Shown here piece after piece: positions 1 through 8,407 of a DNA stretch of 38,842 nucleotides. The position numbers were made by a program, and so were the translations under genes. Position 1 is the stretch's first letter. Every line of letters begins with the position of its first letter. The notes under the pieces are model-generated. The model saw only the letters and a list, made by a program, of their open reading frames with translations. It made no database searches and had not been told where the DNA came from. Source of the DNA: Blautia luti (lineage in GTDB: Bacteria > Bacillota > Clostridia > Lachnospirales > Lachnospiraceae); NCBI RefSeq assembly GCF_013304735.1, contig NZ_JAAITI010000034.1, positions 1-38,842 of the forward strand, read 5' to 3'.

Positions 1-124
1 TAAATCGGCGTAACGTTACATTGCCAGCACCGTAGAATCCATCGCCCCACCAGTATATATTCACATTTCCACAGCTTTGAAAAGCCAAAAACTTTATTAT
101 CAAAAATTAAAAACAATTTTCCCT

Positions 125-145
125 ACGCTTTTATCACAAAAGCGA
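125..145 (-). terminator. possible terminator hairpin of the DUF624 gene
   Basis: A 7-bp inverted repeat (CGCTTTT at 126-132 and AAAAGCG at 138-144) overlaps the stop codon of the minus-strand DUF624 gene. On the minus strand it is followed by a loose T-rich run. The stem is short and AT-rich, so this is a weak call. Nothing convincing was found in bases 1-124; a short open minus-strand frame exists there without a start site. Confidence 0.3.
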
Positions 146-778
146 AATATCCTCCTCCGGAGGAAGCAGCTTCTTAAAAAATCGATACAACAGCATCGAA
201 TTTATAAAAGCTACAAGTCCAAATCCAAAGAAAAACCAGCAGCATGCGTAAAGTGGCTGCAGCTTTGCATCGAGATAGGTCATATATAATGGAAAGATCG
301 TGATCACCGCAATGGCGATCGTTGTGGGGAAATGCATAAACGCCAGCAGAAATGCATTTCTGCAAAGTGCCCCCAGTGTATTGGCAAAGGTTGCGATCAC
401 CGGGAATATGTATAAAGTAAAAATTATCAGCAGAGTCAGAACTCCCACAGAAAGATAAAACAGCATATGTGCAGCGCTTCCTTCTGCATGGAGCAGAAAG
501 CGGATATTCAGGATGATCATGGCTCCGGCAGCAAGGATCAGCAGCCATATGATCAGTGACTGTTTGAAGCTTTCCTTAAAAGCTCTGAAAAATGTTTTTG
601 TTGTGCCGTTGTTATTTCCTTTTACTGTACGCATCATGCAGTGATAAAGGGCAGTCAGTGACGGCCCGATGGTGATCACGGGGATGCAGCAGAGAATAAA
701 AAGAAGATTGGCGATCACGATGTCACCCAGCTTGTTGAGAAATACATGGACGACATTATCTTCATTTAAAAGATTCAT
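134..778 (-). CDS. DUF624 (YesL-like) membrane protein
   Basis: A 214-residue integral membrane protein of the DUF624/YesL family. Members sit beside sugar ABC transporters and AraC or YesM/YesN regulators in Firmicutes; their biochemical role is unknown. The sequence shows about five hydrophobic segments: an N-terminal one (about residues 20-40) ending in the characteristic stretch CIPVITIGPSLTALY, then four more, with a charged C-terminus. The start at 778 is chosen because a good AGGAGG site lies 8-10 bases upstream; a longer in-frame extension to 913 has no ribosome binding site and looks like translated leader. The gene is divergent from the galactoside ABC operon, from which a 736-bp gap separates it. 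Family assignment is by sequence feel; association with alpha-galactoside uptake is by context only. Confidence 0.8.
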   Translation of the reverse strand: MNLLNEDNVVHVFLNKLGDIVIANLLFILCCIPVITIGPSLTALYHCMMRTVKGNNNGTTKTFFRAFKESFKQSLIIWLLILAAGAMIILNIRFLLHAEGSAAHMLFYLSVGVLTLLIIFTLYIFPVIATFANTLGALCRNAFLLAFMHFPTTIAIAVITIFPLYMTYLDAKLQPLYACCWFFFGFGLVAFINSMLLYRFFKKLLPPEEDISLL

Positions 779-1343
779 AACGAAATACCTCCTTATATAG
801 AAATGTAGAAATGAAAAACGGACCATATGGGGAAAGTCCGATACAGCTAATCTTAGCACAGTTTTTGATTGTGTGTAAAGAGAGGGAACGCAGATAAGCA
901 TCCAGCGTATCACGAAGCGTGTTGCCGGTTACAGGGTGAACAGTAATACGCCTCACAGAGAATATGGATCGTAAATATAAATATCCATCTGACTGTGAAA
1001 AAAACGATATTGATGGGGATTTTTGCGGGAAAAATGGAGGATACAGCACGTTTTATGGGACTGTACAAAAAAAACATGGAACTTTGCGTGCACATGTGAA
1101 AATGATGGCACGCATGGAATTATGTTAGGAAAGGAAAAGTGTGTTTTTCGGAAAATGACATTTATACATGTGCTGAGTTAGTAAAAACATACAAAAACAG
1201 ATATGTAAAAATGTTGGTTTTGCTACAAGGAAATAAATGGGTGCCAAAATATGCTCATAAATAGTGAAAAATATGAAAATATATGTAAGAAATGAAAGAA
1301 AACATATAAAAATGACGAATAATTAACAAAGTATGAACAAAAA
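779..1343. other. long AT-rich intergenic region, no gene seen
   Basis: This region separates the divergent DUF624 gene and the ABC operon. Open frames here on the minus strand lack ribosome binding sites and known motifs. From about 1150 onward it is very A-rich on the plus strand. The near-palindromic stretch around 1087-1117 (GTGCACATGTG, then GGCACGCATGG) was noticed but not assigned. Confidence 0.5.
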
Positions 1344-1427
1344 ATGGATAAAATGAATAAAAAGTAACATTTTTCCATATTGAAATGACAATAATCCATT
1401 TATCATTTTTCCATGTGCAATTATAAT
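1344..1427 (+). promoter_or_regulatory. candidate promoter and operator repeats of the galactoside ABC operon
   Basis: A TATAAT -10 box lies at 1422-1427 with only a poor -35 (TTTATC, 1399-1404), as expected for an activator-dependent promoter. The 11-mer CATTTTTCCAT occurs twice in direct orientation, at 1368-1378 and 1404-1414 (36-bp period). A near-inverted copy, ATGGATAAAATG, lies at 1344-1355. The downstream copy touches the -35 region. Binding by the AraC regulator encoded at 7176-8096 is an inference from layout. Confidence 0.45.
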
Positions 1428-1514
1428 AATATCAACGGTCAGAGACGTGAAAAAATATAAAAACTGACCAAAGAAAGAGGGAAAATAAGAAAGATTTAAA
1501 AGGAGGAAGAAGTT

Positions 1515-2768
1515 ATGAATTTCAAAAGAGTAGCAGCATTATTGTTAGCAGGTGCCATGGTAATGACAGCAGTTCCGGTATATGCCAAGGGCGACGATGT
1601 TACACTTTCCGTATCCATCTGGGACACCAACCAGGAGCCGGGAATCAAAGAAATTCTCGCAGACTTCACAGAGAAGACAGGAATCAAGACAGAGATCTCC
1701 GTTGTTAAATGGGATGAGTACTGGACAATGCTCGAGGCCGGTGCACAGGGTGGTTCCCTTCCGGACGTATTCTGGATGCACTCCAACGAGAGTCAGAGAT
1801 ACATGTCCAACGATATGCTTCTTGATCTGACCGATAAGATCAAAGACAGCGATCTGATCGATCCGGAGAACTATCCGGAGGATATCTGGGGACTGTATAC
1901 ATACGATGATAAATATTATGCAGTACCGAAGGATATAGATACAATCGCTCTCTGGTACAACAAGACATTATTTGACGAGGCAGGACTTGATTATCCGACA
2001 GCTGACTGGACATGGGATGATGTTACAGAGGCAGCTAAGAAGCTTACTAAGGATGATGGTTCCCAGTACGGTCTCGGAATGAGAAATGATAACAACCAGG
2101 CCGGATACTACAACCTGATCTATGATAACGGCGGATACATCATCAGCGATGACAAGACAAAATCCGGCTGGGATGATGAGAAGACGATCGCAGCTATGCA
2201 GACACTGGAAGGATGGATCAAGGATGGCGTGATCCCGTCTCTTGAGACAATGTCTGAGAACAACGAGGACGTACTTTTCGAGGCTGGCAAGATCGCTATG
2301 ACATGCCAGGGCTCCTGGATGCTTGCAGCATTTAAAGAGAACGAGTACACAGCAGCTAACTGTGATTGTGTAGAGCTTCCTAAAAACGCTGAGACAGGCA
2401 GAAGAGCTTCCTCATATAACGGACTTGGATGGGCAGCATCTGCTTCCGGTGAGCACACAGACGAAGCTTGGCAGCTGATCGAGTACCTCGGATCCAAAGA
2501 GGCTCAGGAGAAACAGGCTGAGCTTGGTGTTACAATGAGTGCATACAAAGATACATCTGATGCATGGGCTAAATCCGCAGACTTCAACCTTCAGGCTTAT
2601 CTGAACATGATGGATGACATGGAGATCCGTCCATACTCCAAATCTACTGTAACATGGGAGAACGAGGACAACGAGATCCTTAAAGGCGTATACACAGGCG
2701 ACATCACAATGGAAGAGGCTTGCAAGCAGATGGCTGATCAGATGAACGAGAAGCTGGCTGAGGAGTAA
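1515..2768 (+). CDS. sugar ABC transporter substrate-binding protein (family 1, alpha-galactoside type)
   Basis: A 417-residue extracellular solute-binding protein of the family-1 (MalE/MsmE/RafE-like) class, which captures oligosaccharides outside the membrane and delivers them to the two permeases that follow. An N-terminal signal peptide (positive residues 4-5, hydrophobic core about 7-21, AxA-like end near YAKG) is followed by a typical binding-protein fold, including the DVFWMHSN and WYNKTLF motifs that recur in this family. There is no lipobox cysteine, unusual for a Gram-positive binding protein. The start follows a strong GGAGGAAG site. The gene leads an operon with two permeases and a GH36 alpha-galactosidase, pointing to melibiose, raffinose or stachyose as ligand; no ATPase is encoded nearby, so a shared MsmK/MsiK-type ATPase is presumed. 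Family is clear; substrate is inferred. Confidence 0.88.
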   Translation: MNFKRVAALLLAGAMVMTAVPVYAKGDDVTLSVSIWDTNQEPGIKEILADFTEKTGIKTEISVVKWDEYWTMLEAGAQGGSLPDVFWMHSNESQRYMSNDMLLDLTDKIKDSDLIDPENYPEDIWGLYTYDDKYYAVPKDIDTIALWYNKTLFDEAGLDYPTADWTWDDVTEAAKKLTKDDGSQYGLGMRNDNNQAGYYNLIYDNGGYIISDDKTKSGWDDEKTIAAMQTLEGWIKDGVIPSLETMSENNEDVLFEAGKIAMTCQGSWMLAAFKENEYTAANCDCVELPKNAETGRRASSYNGLGWAASASGEHTDEAWQLIEYLGSKEAQEKQAELGVTMSAYKDTSDAWAKSADFNLQAYLNMMDDMEIRPYSKSTVTWENEDNEILKGVYTGDITMEEACKQMADQMNEKLAEE

Positions 2769-2803
2769 GCATTAAGAAACACCGATAATTAAGTGCAGTA
2801 ATG

Positions 2804-2836
2804 AGAGGGGCCGCCGCACTCAGGTGCAGCGGCCTC
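2804..2836 (+). other. GC-rich intercistronic hairpin after the binding-protein gene
   Basis: An imperfect GC-rich inverted repeat with arms around GAGGGGCCGC and GCGGCCTC forms a hairpin without a following T-run. Such structures between a binding-protein gene and its permeases commonly protect the upstream message or attenuate read-through, giving more binding protein than permease. The role here is inferred. Confidence 0.5.
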
Positions 2837-2867
2837 ATACATAGAAGGAATAGAAGGAGTGATTCTT

Positions 2868-3770
2868 ATGGCTAAAACTACCAAGTCACAGGCACGGACA
2901 AAGAGAGAGCGCAGTGAGTTCCTCTGGGGCTGGCTGTTTATTCTCCCAACAACAATCGGACTGATCGTATTGAACATCATTCCGATCTTCCAGACTATTT
3001 ACCAGAGCTTTTTCAAGACAGGAGATTTTGGTAAAGGAAATATCTTTATCGGTTTACAGAACTACCAGAAGGTTTTTGCAGATAAAGAGATCTGGCAGGC
3101 ACTGATCAACACATTCAAATATGCGATCGTGGAGGTCCCTTTTTCCATTGTCATCGCACTTGTTCTTGCAGTACTTCTTAACAGAAAGATGAAGGGCCGT
3201 TCTATTTACAGAACCATCATCTTCCTTCCGATGGTAGCAGCTCCGGCAGCGGTAGCCATGGTATGGAGATGGCTGTTCAACTCTGATTATGGTCTTATCA
3301 ATAACGTTTTCCATGTTCATGTAAACTGGGTTTCTAATCCGAAAATTGCAGTATTTGCAGTTGCGATCATCGGTGTATGGTCTATCATCGGTTACAATAT
3401 GGTTCTTTTCCTGTCAGGACTTCAGGAAATCCCGAGAGATTATTATGAAGCAGCATCCATTGACGGTGCAACAGGCGTGAATGCATTCTTTAACATCACG
3501 GTCCCGCTTCTTTCACCAACCATTTTCTTCGTACTTGTTACCCGTGTGATCGGATCCCTTCAGGTATTCGACCTGATCTATATGGTTATTGACAAGTCAA
3601 ACCCGGCACTTACCAAGACTCAGTCACTGGTTTACCTGTTCTATAAATATGCATTTATCAATAAGAACATGGGATACGGCGCTACGATCGTAGTAGTACT
3701 TCTTATTATCACCATGATCCTGACAGTATTCCAGATGATCGGTCAGAAGAAATGGGTATTCTACAACTAA
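2868..3770 (+). CDS. sugar ABC transporter permease (MalF-type)
   Basis: A 300-residue inner-membrane permease of the carbohydrate ABC importer class (binding-protein-dependent transport family 1). Six transmembrane segments are visible, beginning around residues 18-40. The cytoplasmic EAA coupling loop appears as YYEAASIDGATGVNAFFNITVP near residue 195, the site that contacts the ATPase. The ATG at 2868 is preferred over an in-frame GTG at 2859 because the GAAGGAG site ends at 2859, giving normal spacing. It forms a heterodimer with the next gene product; together with the preceding binding protein it would import alpha-galactosides. The ATPase must come from elsewhere in the genome. Confidence 0.9.
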   Translation: MAKTTKSQARTKRERSEFLWGWLFILPTTIGLIVLNIIPIFQTIYQSFFKTGDFGKGNIFIGLQNYQKVFADKEIWQALINTFKYAIVEVPFSIVIALVLAVLLNRKMKGRSIYRTIIFLPMVAAPAAVAMVWRWLFNSDYGLINNVFHVHVNWVSNPKIAVFAVAIIGVWSIIGYNMVLFLSGLQEIPRDYYEAASIDGATGVNAFFNITVPLLSPTIFFVLVTRVIGSLQVFDLIYMVIDKSNPALTKTQSLVYLFYKYAFINKNMGYGATIVVVLLIITMILTVFQMIGQKKWVFYN

Positions 3771-3785
3771 AAAGGGGGATTAACC

Positions 3786-4625
3786 ATGGATAGTATGGAA
3801 ACAAAAAAGAAATTAACCACTATTTTAATACATGTCATACTGATCATTGTGTCCATAACGATGCTTGTGCCATTTATCTGGATGATCCTGACAGCTTTTA
3901 AAACTGTAACGGAAGCAACATCTGTAGATCCTTTCACCATTTTCCCGAAAATATGGAGAAAAGACGCATTTATTTCTGTTATCAATAACATGAACTTCCT
4001 GCTTCTGTACAAGAATACACTGCTTCTGATCTTCTTCCGAGTAGTGTGTGCGGTTCTTACAGCAACTATGGCAGGCTATGCATTTGGACGACTGAACTTC
4101 AAGGGCCGTGATCTCTGCTTCAGTCTTGTACTGTTCCAGATGATGGTTCCGGTACAGATCTTCATCATCCCGCAGTACCTGATGGTCAGCAAGATGGGTA
4201 TGCTGAATACGATCTTTGCCCTTGTATTCCCAGGTATTGTTACTGCATTCGGTACCTTCCTTCTGAGACAGGGATATATGGGACTGCCGAAGGATCTGGA
4301 GGAGGCTGCCAGACTTGACGGATGTAACATCGGTCAGACCTTCCTTTACATCATGGCACCACTTACAAGATCCAGTATGGTCGCACTTGGAATTTTCACA
4401 GCTGTATTCGCATTCAAAGATCTGATGTGGCCGATGATCGTTAATACAGATAAGGATATGCTGGTGCTTTCTTCCGCACTTGCAAAGATGCAGGGCCAGT
4501 ATGTATCCAAATTCCCGGAACTGATGGCTGCATCTCTGATCGCCTGCATTCCGATGATCGTGATCTACATGATCTTCCAGAAACAGTTTATCGAAGGTAT
4601 TGCTACCAGCGGTGGAAAACTGTAA
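3786..4625 (+). CDS. sugar ABC transporter permease (MalG-type)
   Basis: A 279-residue partner permease of the carbohydrate ABC importer, MalG/MsmG class. It has six transmembrane helices, with the first at about residues 13-35, and an EAA loop reading LEEAARLDGCNIGQTF around residue 175. It starts 15 bases after the preceding permease with an AAGGGGG ribosome binding site, so the two are co-translated. The C-terminal KQFIEGIATSGGKL tail is typical of MalG-type subunits. It is followed by a terminator-like hairpin before the alpha-galactosidase gene, so the enzyme may be partly uncoupled from the transporter. Substrate inferred from the neighbouring GH36 enzyme. Confidence 0.9.
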   Translation: MDSMETKKKLTTILIHVILIIVSITMLVPFIWMILTAFKTVTEATSVDPFTIFPKIWRKDAFISVINNMNFLLLYKNTLLLIFFRVVCAVLTATMAGYAFGRLNFKGRDLCFSLVLFQMMVPVQIFIIPQYLMVSKMGMLNTIFALVFPGIVTAFGTFLLRQGYMGLPKDLEEAARLDGCNIGQTFLYIMAPLTRSSMVALGIFTAVFAFKDLMWPMIVNTDKDMLVLSSALAKMQGQYVSKFPELMAASLIACIPMIVIYMIFQKQFIEGIATSGGKL

Positions 4626-4653
4626 TCAGAAATATTACATAAGGTAATACAAG

Positions 4654-4711
4654 ACCGCTGACAATGTATATAACTGAGGATTTGGTTATTGAGGTTGTCA
4701 GCGGTATTTTT
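4654..4711 (+). terminator. terminator or attenuator after the permease genes
   Basis: An 11-bp perfect stem (ACCGCTGACAA, 4654-4664, and TTGTCAGCGGT, 4695-4705) with a 30-base loop is followed by ATTTTTAT. It may terminate or attenuate transcription between the transporter and the GH36 gene, which has no obvious strong promoter of its own in the remaining 90 bases. Confidence 0.7.
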
Positions 4712-4805
4712 ATCGAAGCAAATGCCAAAATGCACAGTTATTTGATGATTCTTAAGGAAAGAGGCGGATATTTTTATCCGCAGTAAACGAAAAAAGGAGA
4801 AAATT

Positions 4806-7025
4806 ATGCCGATCAAATTTCACGAGGGATCAAAGACATTCCACATTTATAACAAACATTTAAGCTACATCACCTGTATCATGGAAAATGGCCAGATGGA
4901 GAATCTGTACTATGGAAAAGCTATCCGCGATAAAGAGGATTTCAGTTATCTTCACGAGGAGATCATGCGTTCCCTGATGGCTGTATGCGTTCCGGAACCG
5001 GGACTTCTTTCCATGCAGTATACCAAACAGGAGTATCCTGTTTACGGAACCGGTGATTACAGAAATCCTGCCCTTACTGTTCGTCAGGAGAACGGAAGCG
5101 AGATCGTAGATTTCAAATATGTTTCTCATGAGATTTACGGCGGCAAGAAGAAGCTTGCCGGTCTTCCGGCAACCTACACAGAGAACGAGGAAGAGGCAAC
5201 ATCTCTGGACATTACACTTCATGATTCTGTGATGGACACAGACCTTGTTCTTACATATTCCGTATATGAGGATTACCCGGTGGTCACCAGAAGTGCACGC
5301 CTTGTTCAGAAAGGGGATCAGAAGATCCGTCTTGAGAACGTGATGAGTGCAGCAGTGGAGTTCCCGGATATGGATTATGAGATGATCCATCTTTCCGGTG
5401 CATGGGCACGTGAGCGCTATGTAAAAACACGCAAACTTGAGATGGGTATACAGGCTGTACAGAGTCTTGCAGGAACCGGCTCCAGCTCTGAGCAGAATCC
5501 GTTTATCGCGCTGAAGCGTCCTCATACAACAGAAGATACAGGCGAGGTTTTCGGCTTCAGCTTTGTGTACAGCGGAAACTTCCTTGCACAGGTTGAGGTT
5601 TCCACCTACGAGATGACACGAGTTATGATGGGAATCAATCCTCAGAGCTTTTCCTGGGAGCTTTCCAGAGATGAGGAATTCCAGACTCCGGAGGTTGTTA
5701 TGGTATACAGCGATAAGGGCTTAAACGGAATGAGCCAGGCTTACCACAGACTGTACCGTGACCGCCTGATGCGCGGAAAATGGAGAAATCATGCACGCCC
5801 GATCCTTCTTAATAACTGGGAGGCAACCTATTTTGATTTTGATGAGGAAAAAATCCTCAATATTGCAAAAAAAGCCAAAGAGGTTGGGGTAGAGCTTTTC
5901 GTTCTGGATGACGGATGGTTCGGAACCAGAAACGATGATTACCAGGGCCTTGGCGACTGGTCCGTAAATAAGAATAAGCTTCCAAACGGAATTTCCGGAC
6001 TTTCCCGTAAGATCGAGGAGATGGGCCTGAAATTTGGTCTCTGGGTAGAGCTTGAGATGGTAAACAAGAACAGCGACTGCTACAGAGCACATCCGGACTG
6101 GCTCATCGGAGCACCGGATCGTTTTGAGTCCCACTCAAGACATCAGCACGTTCTTGATTTTTCCAGATCTGAGGTTGTGGATTTTATTTATGATTCCATC
6201 TCCAAGGTTATCGAGGAATCTTCCATTTCCTACATTAAATGGGATATGAACCGCTACATGTCCGAGCCTTTCAGCCGCGGCGCATCTGCAGCAGATCAGG
6301 GCAAGACTATGCATAAATATATCCTTGGTGTATATGAGCTGTATACAAGACTGACAGAGAGATTCCCTGACATCCTCTTTGAATCCTGCGCAAGCGGCGG
6401 AGCAAGATTTGATCCGGGAATGCTGTATTTTGCACCACAGACATGGACCAGTGATGATACCGATGCTGCTGAGAGAGAAAAGATCCAGTATGGTACTTCC
6501 TTCGTTTACCCCATCGTCAGCATGGGATCTCATGTATCAGCAGTACCGAATCATCAGCTGCACCGTACCACACCGCTTTCCACAAGAGCAAATGTGGCAT
6601 ATTTCGGAACCTTTGGCTATGAGCTGGATCTGAACCTTTTAAGTGCCGAAGAGATCGAAGAGGTAAAGGCACAGGTGGAATTCATGAAGGAACATCGTGA
6701 CCTGATCCAGGTGGAGGGTGATTTCTACCGTATCTTAAGCCCGTTCGAAGGAAATGATACTGCATGGATGGTTGTTTCCAGAGACAAAAAACAGGCAGTT
6801 GCCGGATACTATGAAAGACTGAACAAGGTCAATGCTTCCTGGATGCGTTTGCGCTTCAAGGGTCTTGACGAGGATCAGCTTTACAAAGTAAAATGGGAAG
6901 ATAAGTGCCTGAAAGCTTACGGAAATGAGCTGATGTATGCAGGAATCCCGGTTGATCGTGACTACTGCAATAAGACAAACGGTGATTTCCATTCTGTATT
7001 GTATACAATTGAAGCAGAGGACTGA
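4806..7025 (+). CDS. alpha-galactosidase, GH36
   Basis: A 739-residue cytoplasmic GH36 alpha-galactosidase (AgaA/RafA-like), full length for the family and without a signal peptide. It hydrolyses terminal alpha-1,6-galactose from melibiose, raffinose and related sugars by a retaining mechanism. The N-terminal beta-sandwich covers about residues 1-330, the TIM barrel about 335-650, and a C-terminal beta domain follows. Visible barrel motifs are FVLDDGWFG (D368), YIKWDMNR with the presumed nucleophile D480, and the conserved SCASGGARFD. TSDDTDA carries the presumed acid/base D550; its 70-residue spacing from the nucleophile matches characterised GH36 enzymes. A strong AAAGGAG site precedes the ATG. 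The gene lies behind the ABC importer and ahead of an AraC regulator, so it processes imported galactosides. Family certain; exact substrate preference is not. Confidence 0.95.
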   Translation: MPIKFHEGSKTFHIYNKHLSYITCIMENGQMENLYYGKAIRDKEDFSYLHEEIMRSLMAVCVPEPGLLSMQYTKQEYPVYGTGDYRNPALTVRQENGSEIVDFKYVSHEIYGGKKKLAGLPATYTENEEEATSLDITLHDSVMDTDLVLTYSVYEDYPVVTRSARLVQKGDQKIRLENVMSAAVEFPDMDYEMIHLSGAWARERYVKTRKLEMGIQAVQSLAGTGSSSEQNPFIALKRPHTTEDTGEVFGFSFVYSGNFLAQVEVSTYEMTRVMMGINPQSFSWELSRDEEFQTPEVVMVYSDKGLNGMSQAYHRLYRDRLMRGKWRNHARPILLNNWEATYFDFDEEKILNIAKKAKEVGVELFVLDDGWFGTRNDDYQGLGDWSVNKNKLPNGISGLSRKIEEMGLKFGLWVELEMVNKNSDCYRAHPDWLIGAPDRFESHSRHQHVLDFSRSEVVDFIYDSISKVIEESSISYIKWDMNRYMSEPFSRGASAADQGKTMHKYILGVYELYTRLTERFPDILFESCASGGARFDPGMLYFAPQTWTSDDTDAAEREKIQYGTSFVYPIVSMGSHVSAVPNHQLHRTTPLSTRANVAYFGTFGYELDLNLLSAEEIEEVKAQVEFMKEHRDLIQVEGDFYRILSPFEGNDTAWMVVSRDKKQAVAGYYERLNKVNASWMRLRFKGLDEDQLYKVKWEDKCLKAYGNELMYAGIPVDRDYCNKTNGDFHSVLYTIEAED

Positions 7026-7083
7026 TTTCTGTAAATGATGGAATAAAAATTATCTGCAGAAAAAACATTCGCCTGACCAGAAA

Positions 7084-7117
7084 AATAACAGGCCGCCGGA
7101 TATGGCGGCCTGTTATT
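7084..7117. terminator. perfect hairpin after the GH36 gene
   Basis: A 14-bp perfect stem (AATAACAGGCCGCC, 7084-7097, and GGCGGCCTGTTATT, 7104-7117) with a 6-base loop. The plus-strand 3' side lacks a long T-run; an A-run precedes it, so it could also work on the other strand. It probably ends the galactoside operon. Confidence 0.65.
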
Positions 7118-7175
7118 GGGTGGCGAAGCAGCTCACAGGCAGAAACATAATATATGACATCAGGGAGGTGACAAG

Positions 7176-8096
7176 TTGCTTCATACAGTTGGTTTTACAA
7201 GCTCGGACAGCTTTAAATGTCTGGAGAATTTAAAGAAAGGTGCGGTGGATCTCTGTCTTACTTATTGTGGATGGGAAAAATGCGATCCGGGACATCGATT
7301 TGGACCAAATAACAGGATCTCTCATGTACTTCATATCGTGGAATCCGGAAGCGGAGTTTTTGAGATGGATGGCCATCAGTATCATCTGACAGGTGGAGAA
7401 GCATTTCTGATCCCATCCAGTGTGGAGGCCTGGTATGAGGCAGACATGGACAATCCCTGGACATATCGCTGGGTAGGATTTGAGGGAATGACTGCGGAGG
7501 AAGTGATCCATGTAAGCGGCTTCAGCCGGGAAAATCCGGTCCGAAGGATCCACTGTATGGAAAATGCTGCAAAATATATTGATGCAATGGTCCAGACCAA
7601 CAAGCTCGTTTTTGAAAATGAGCTGAAACGGAACGGACTTCTGCTGCTTCTTTTTTCTGACCTGATCACAGATAACCGGGATGCATGTCTGAGAGAAGGC
7701 AAGCTTCTTCCATCCCACAGATATCCCAATTCCGTTTATGTGGAGCAGGCAGTGGATTACATTGCAGCCAACTTTGACAAGCGTCTGAAGATCAATGAGC
7801 TGGCAGACCGCATTGGTGTCAACCGGAGCTATCTTACCAGCTCGTTTAAAAAAAGCCTCGGATGCTCGCCGCAGGAATATCTTATGAATCTTCGCATCGA
7901 GAAGGCAAAGACTCTTCTGAAAAACGGAGATATTCAGGTCAGTGAAGTAGCTGCAAAAGTAGGGTATGGAGATCCGCTGGCTTTTTCCAAGGTATTCAAG
8001 GCAAGAACAGGAAGAAGTCCGAGAGAATACAAGGAAGAAAAGAGAAAACTTGTAGTGAAGGGGAAAAAAGGGGATTATACGGAATCTGAGGACTGA
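7176..8096 (+). CDS. AraC-family transcriptional regulator
   Basis: A 306-residue AraC/XylS-type regulator. The N-terminal half is a cupin-like sugar-binding domain (about residues 15-150; HVLHIVESGSGVFEMDG and the TGGEAFLIP turn are typical). Two C-terminal helix-turn-helix motifs lie at about residues 190-295 (KINELADRIGVNRSYLTSSF, then VSEVAAKVGYGDPLAFSKVFK). The start is a TTG at 7176 behind a GGGAGGTG site; no nearby in-frame ATG preserves the cupin domain. Located right after the GH36 gene, it most likely activates the galactoside operon in response to an alpha-galactoside, probably through the repeats near 1344-1414. Class is certain; effector and targets are inferred. Confidence 0.9.
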   Translation: MLHTVGFTSSDSFKCLENLKKGAVDLCLTYCGWEKCDPGHRFGPNNRISHVLHIVESGSGVFEMDGHQYHLTGGEAFLIPSSVEAWYEADMDNPWTYRWVGFEGMTAEEVIHVSGFSRENPVRRIHCMENAAKYIDAMVQTNKLVFENELKRNGLLLLLFSDLITDNRDACLREGKLLPSHRYPNSVYVEQAVDYIAANFDKRLKINELADRIGVNRSYLTSSFKKSLGCSPQEYLMNLRIEKAKTLLKNGDIQVSEVAAKVGYGDPLAFSKVFKARTGRSPREYKEEKRKLVVKGKKGDYTESED

Positions 8097-8116
8097 TTCT
8101 GTGATATATTTCACGA

Positions 8117-8180
8117 AGAAAAAAACTCTCTGTCTGTGCCAGAATATATAAAATTCTGGTATCGGGCAGAGAGTTTTTTA
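8117..8180. terminator. bidirectional terminator after the AraC gene
   Basis: A long hairpin with AAAAAACTCTCTG and CAGAGAGTTTTTT outer arms and CCAGAAT/ATTCTGG inner arms. It has a T-run on the plus strand and an equivalent run on the minus strand. Confidence 0.85.
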
Positions 8181-8407
8181 TGTCATAAGAAATGTTATAG
8201 AAAATTACTTCCAGGTATCTCATGCAACAAAACAACAATTATTAACATCAAAGTACATATTTTAAACAAGTTTCTGGTAGTATGATAAGATCACAAAGAA
8301 AACGAAGCGGGACTGCACCGCAGAAATAGCAGAAAATCAGGAATTTTAAAGAAAAATATAACAATTCCGGATAAGAGATCCAACAAAGAAAGCAGGAGGA
8401 AACGAAC
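8181..8407 (+). promoter_or_regulatory. leader and promoter region of the GH4 gene
   Basis: Non-coding. A TATGAT element at 8281-8286 is the best -10 candidate but has no good -35, which suggests activator control. A strong AGGAGGAA ribosome binding site lies just before 8408. None of the repeats seen before the first ABC operon recur here. Confidence 0.35.

Noticed and set aside
1..75. An open minus-strand frame running off the left edge
   Set aside because: It is too short, has no start or ribosome binding site, and its translation is not recognisable.
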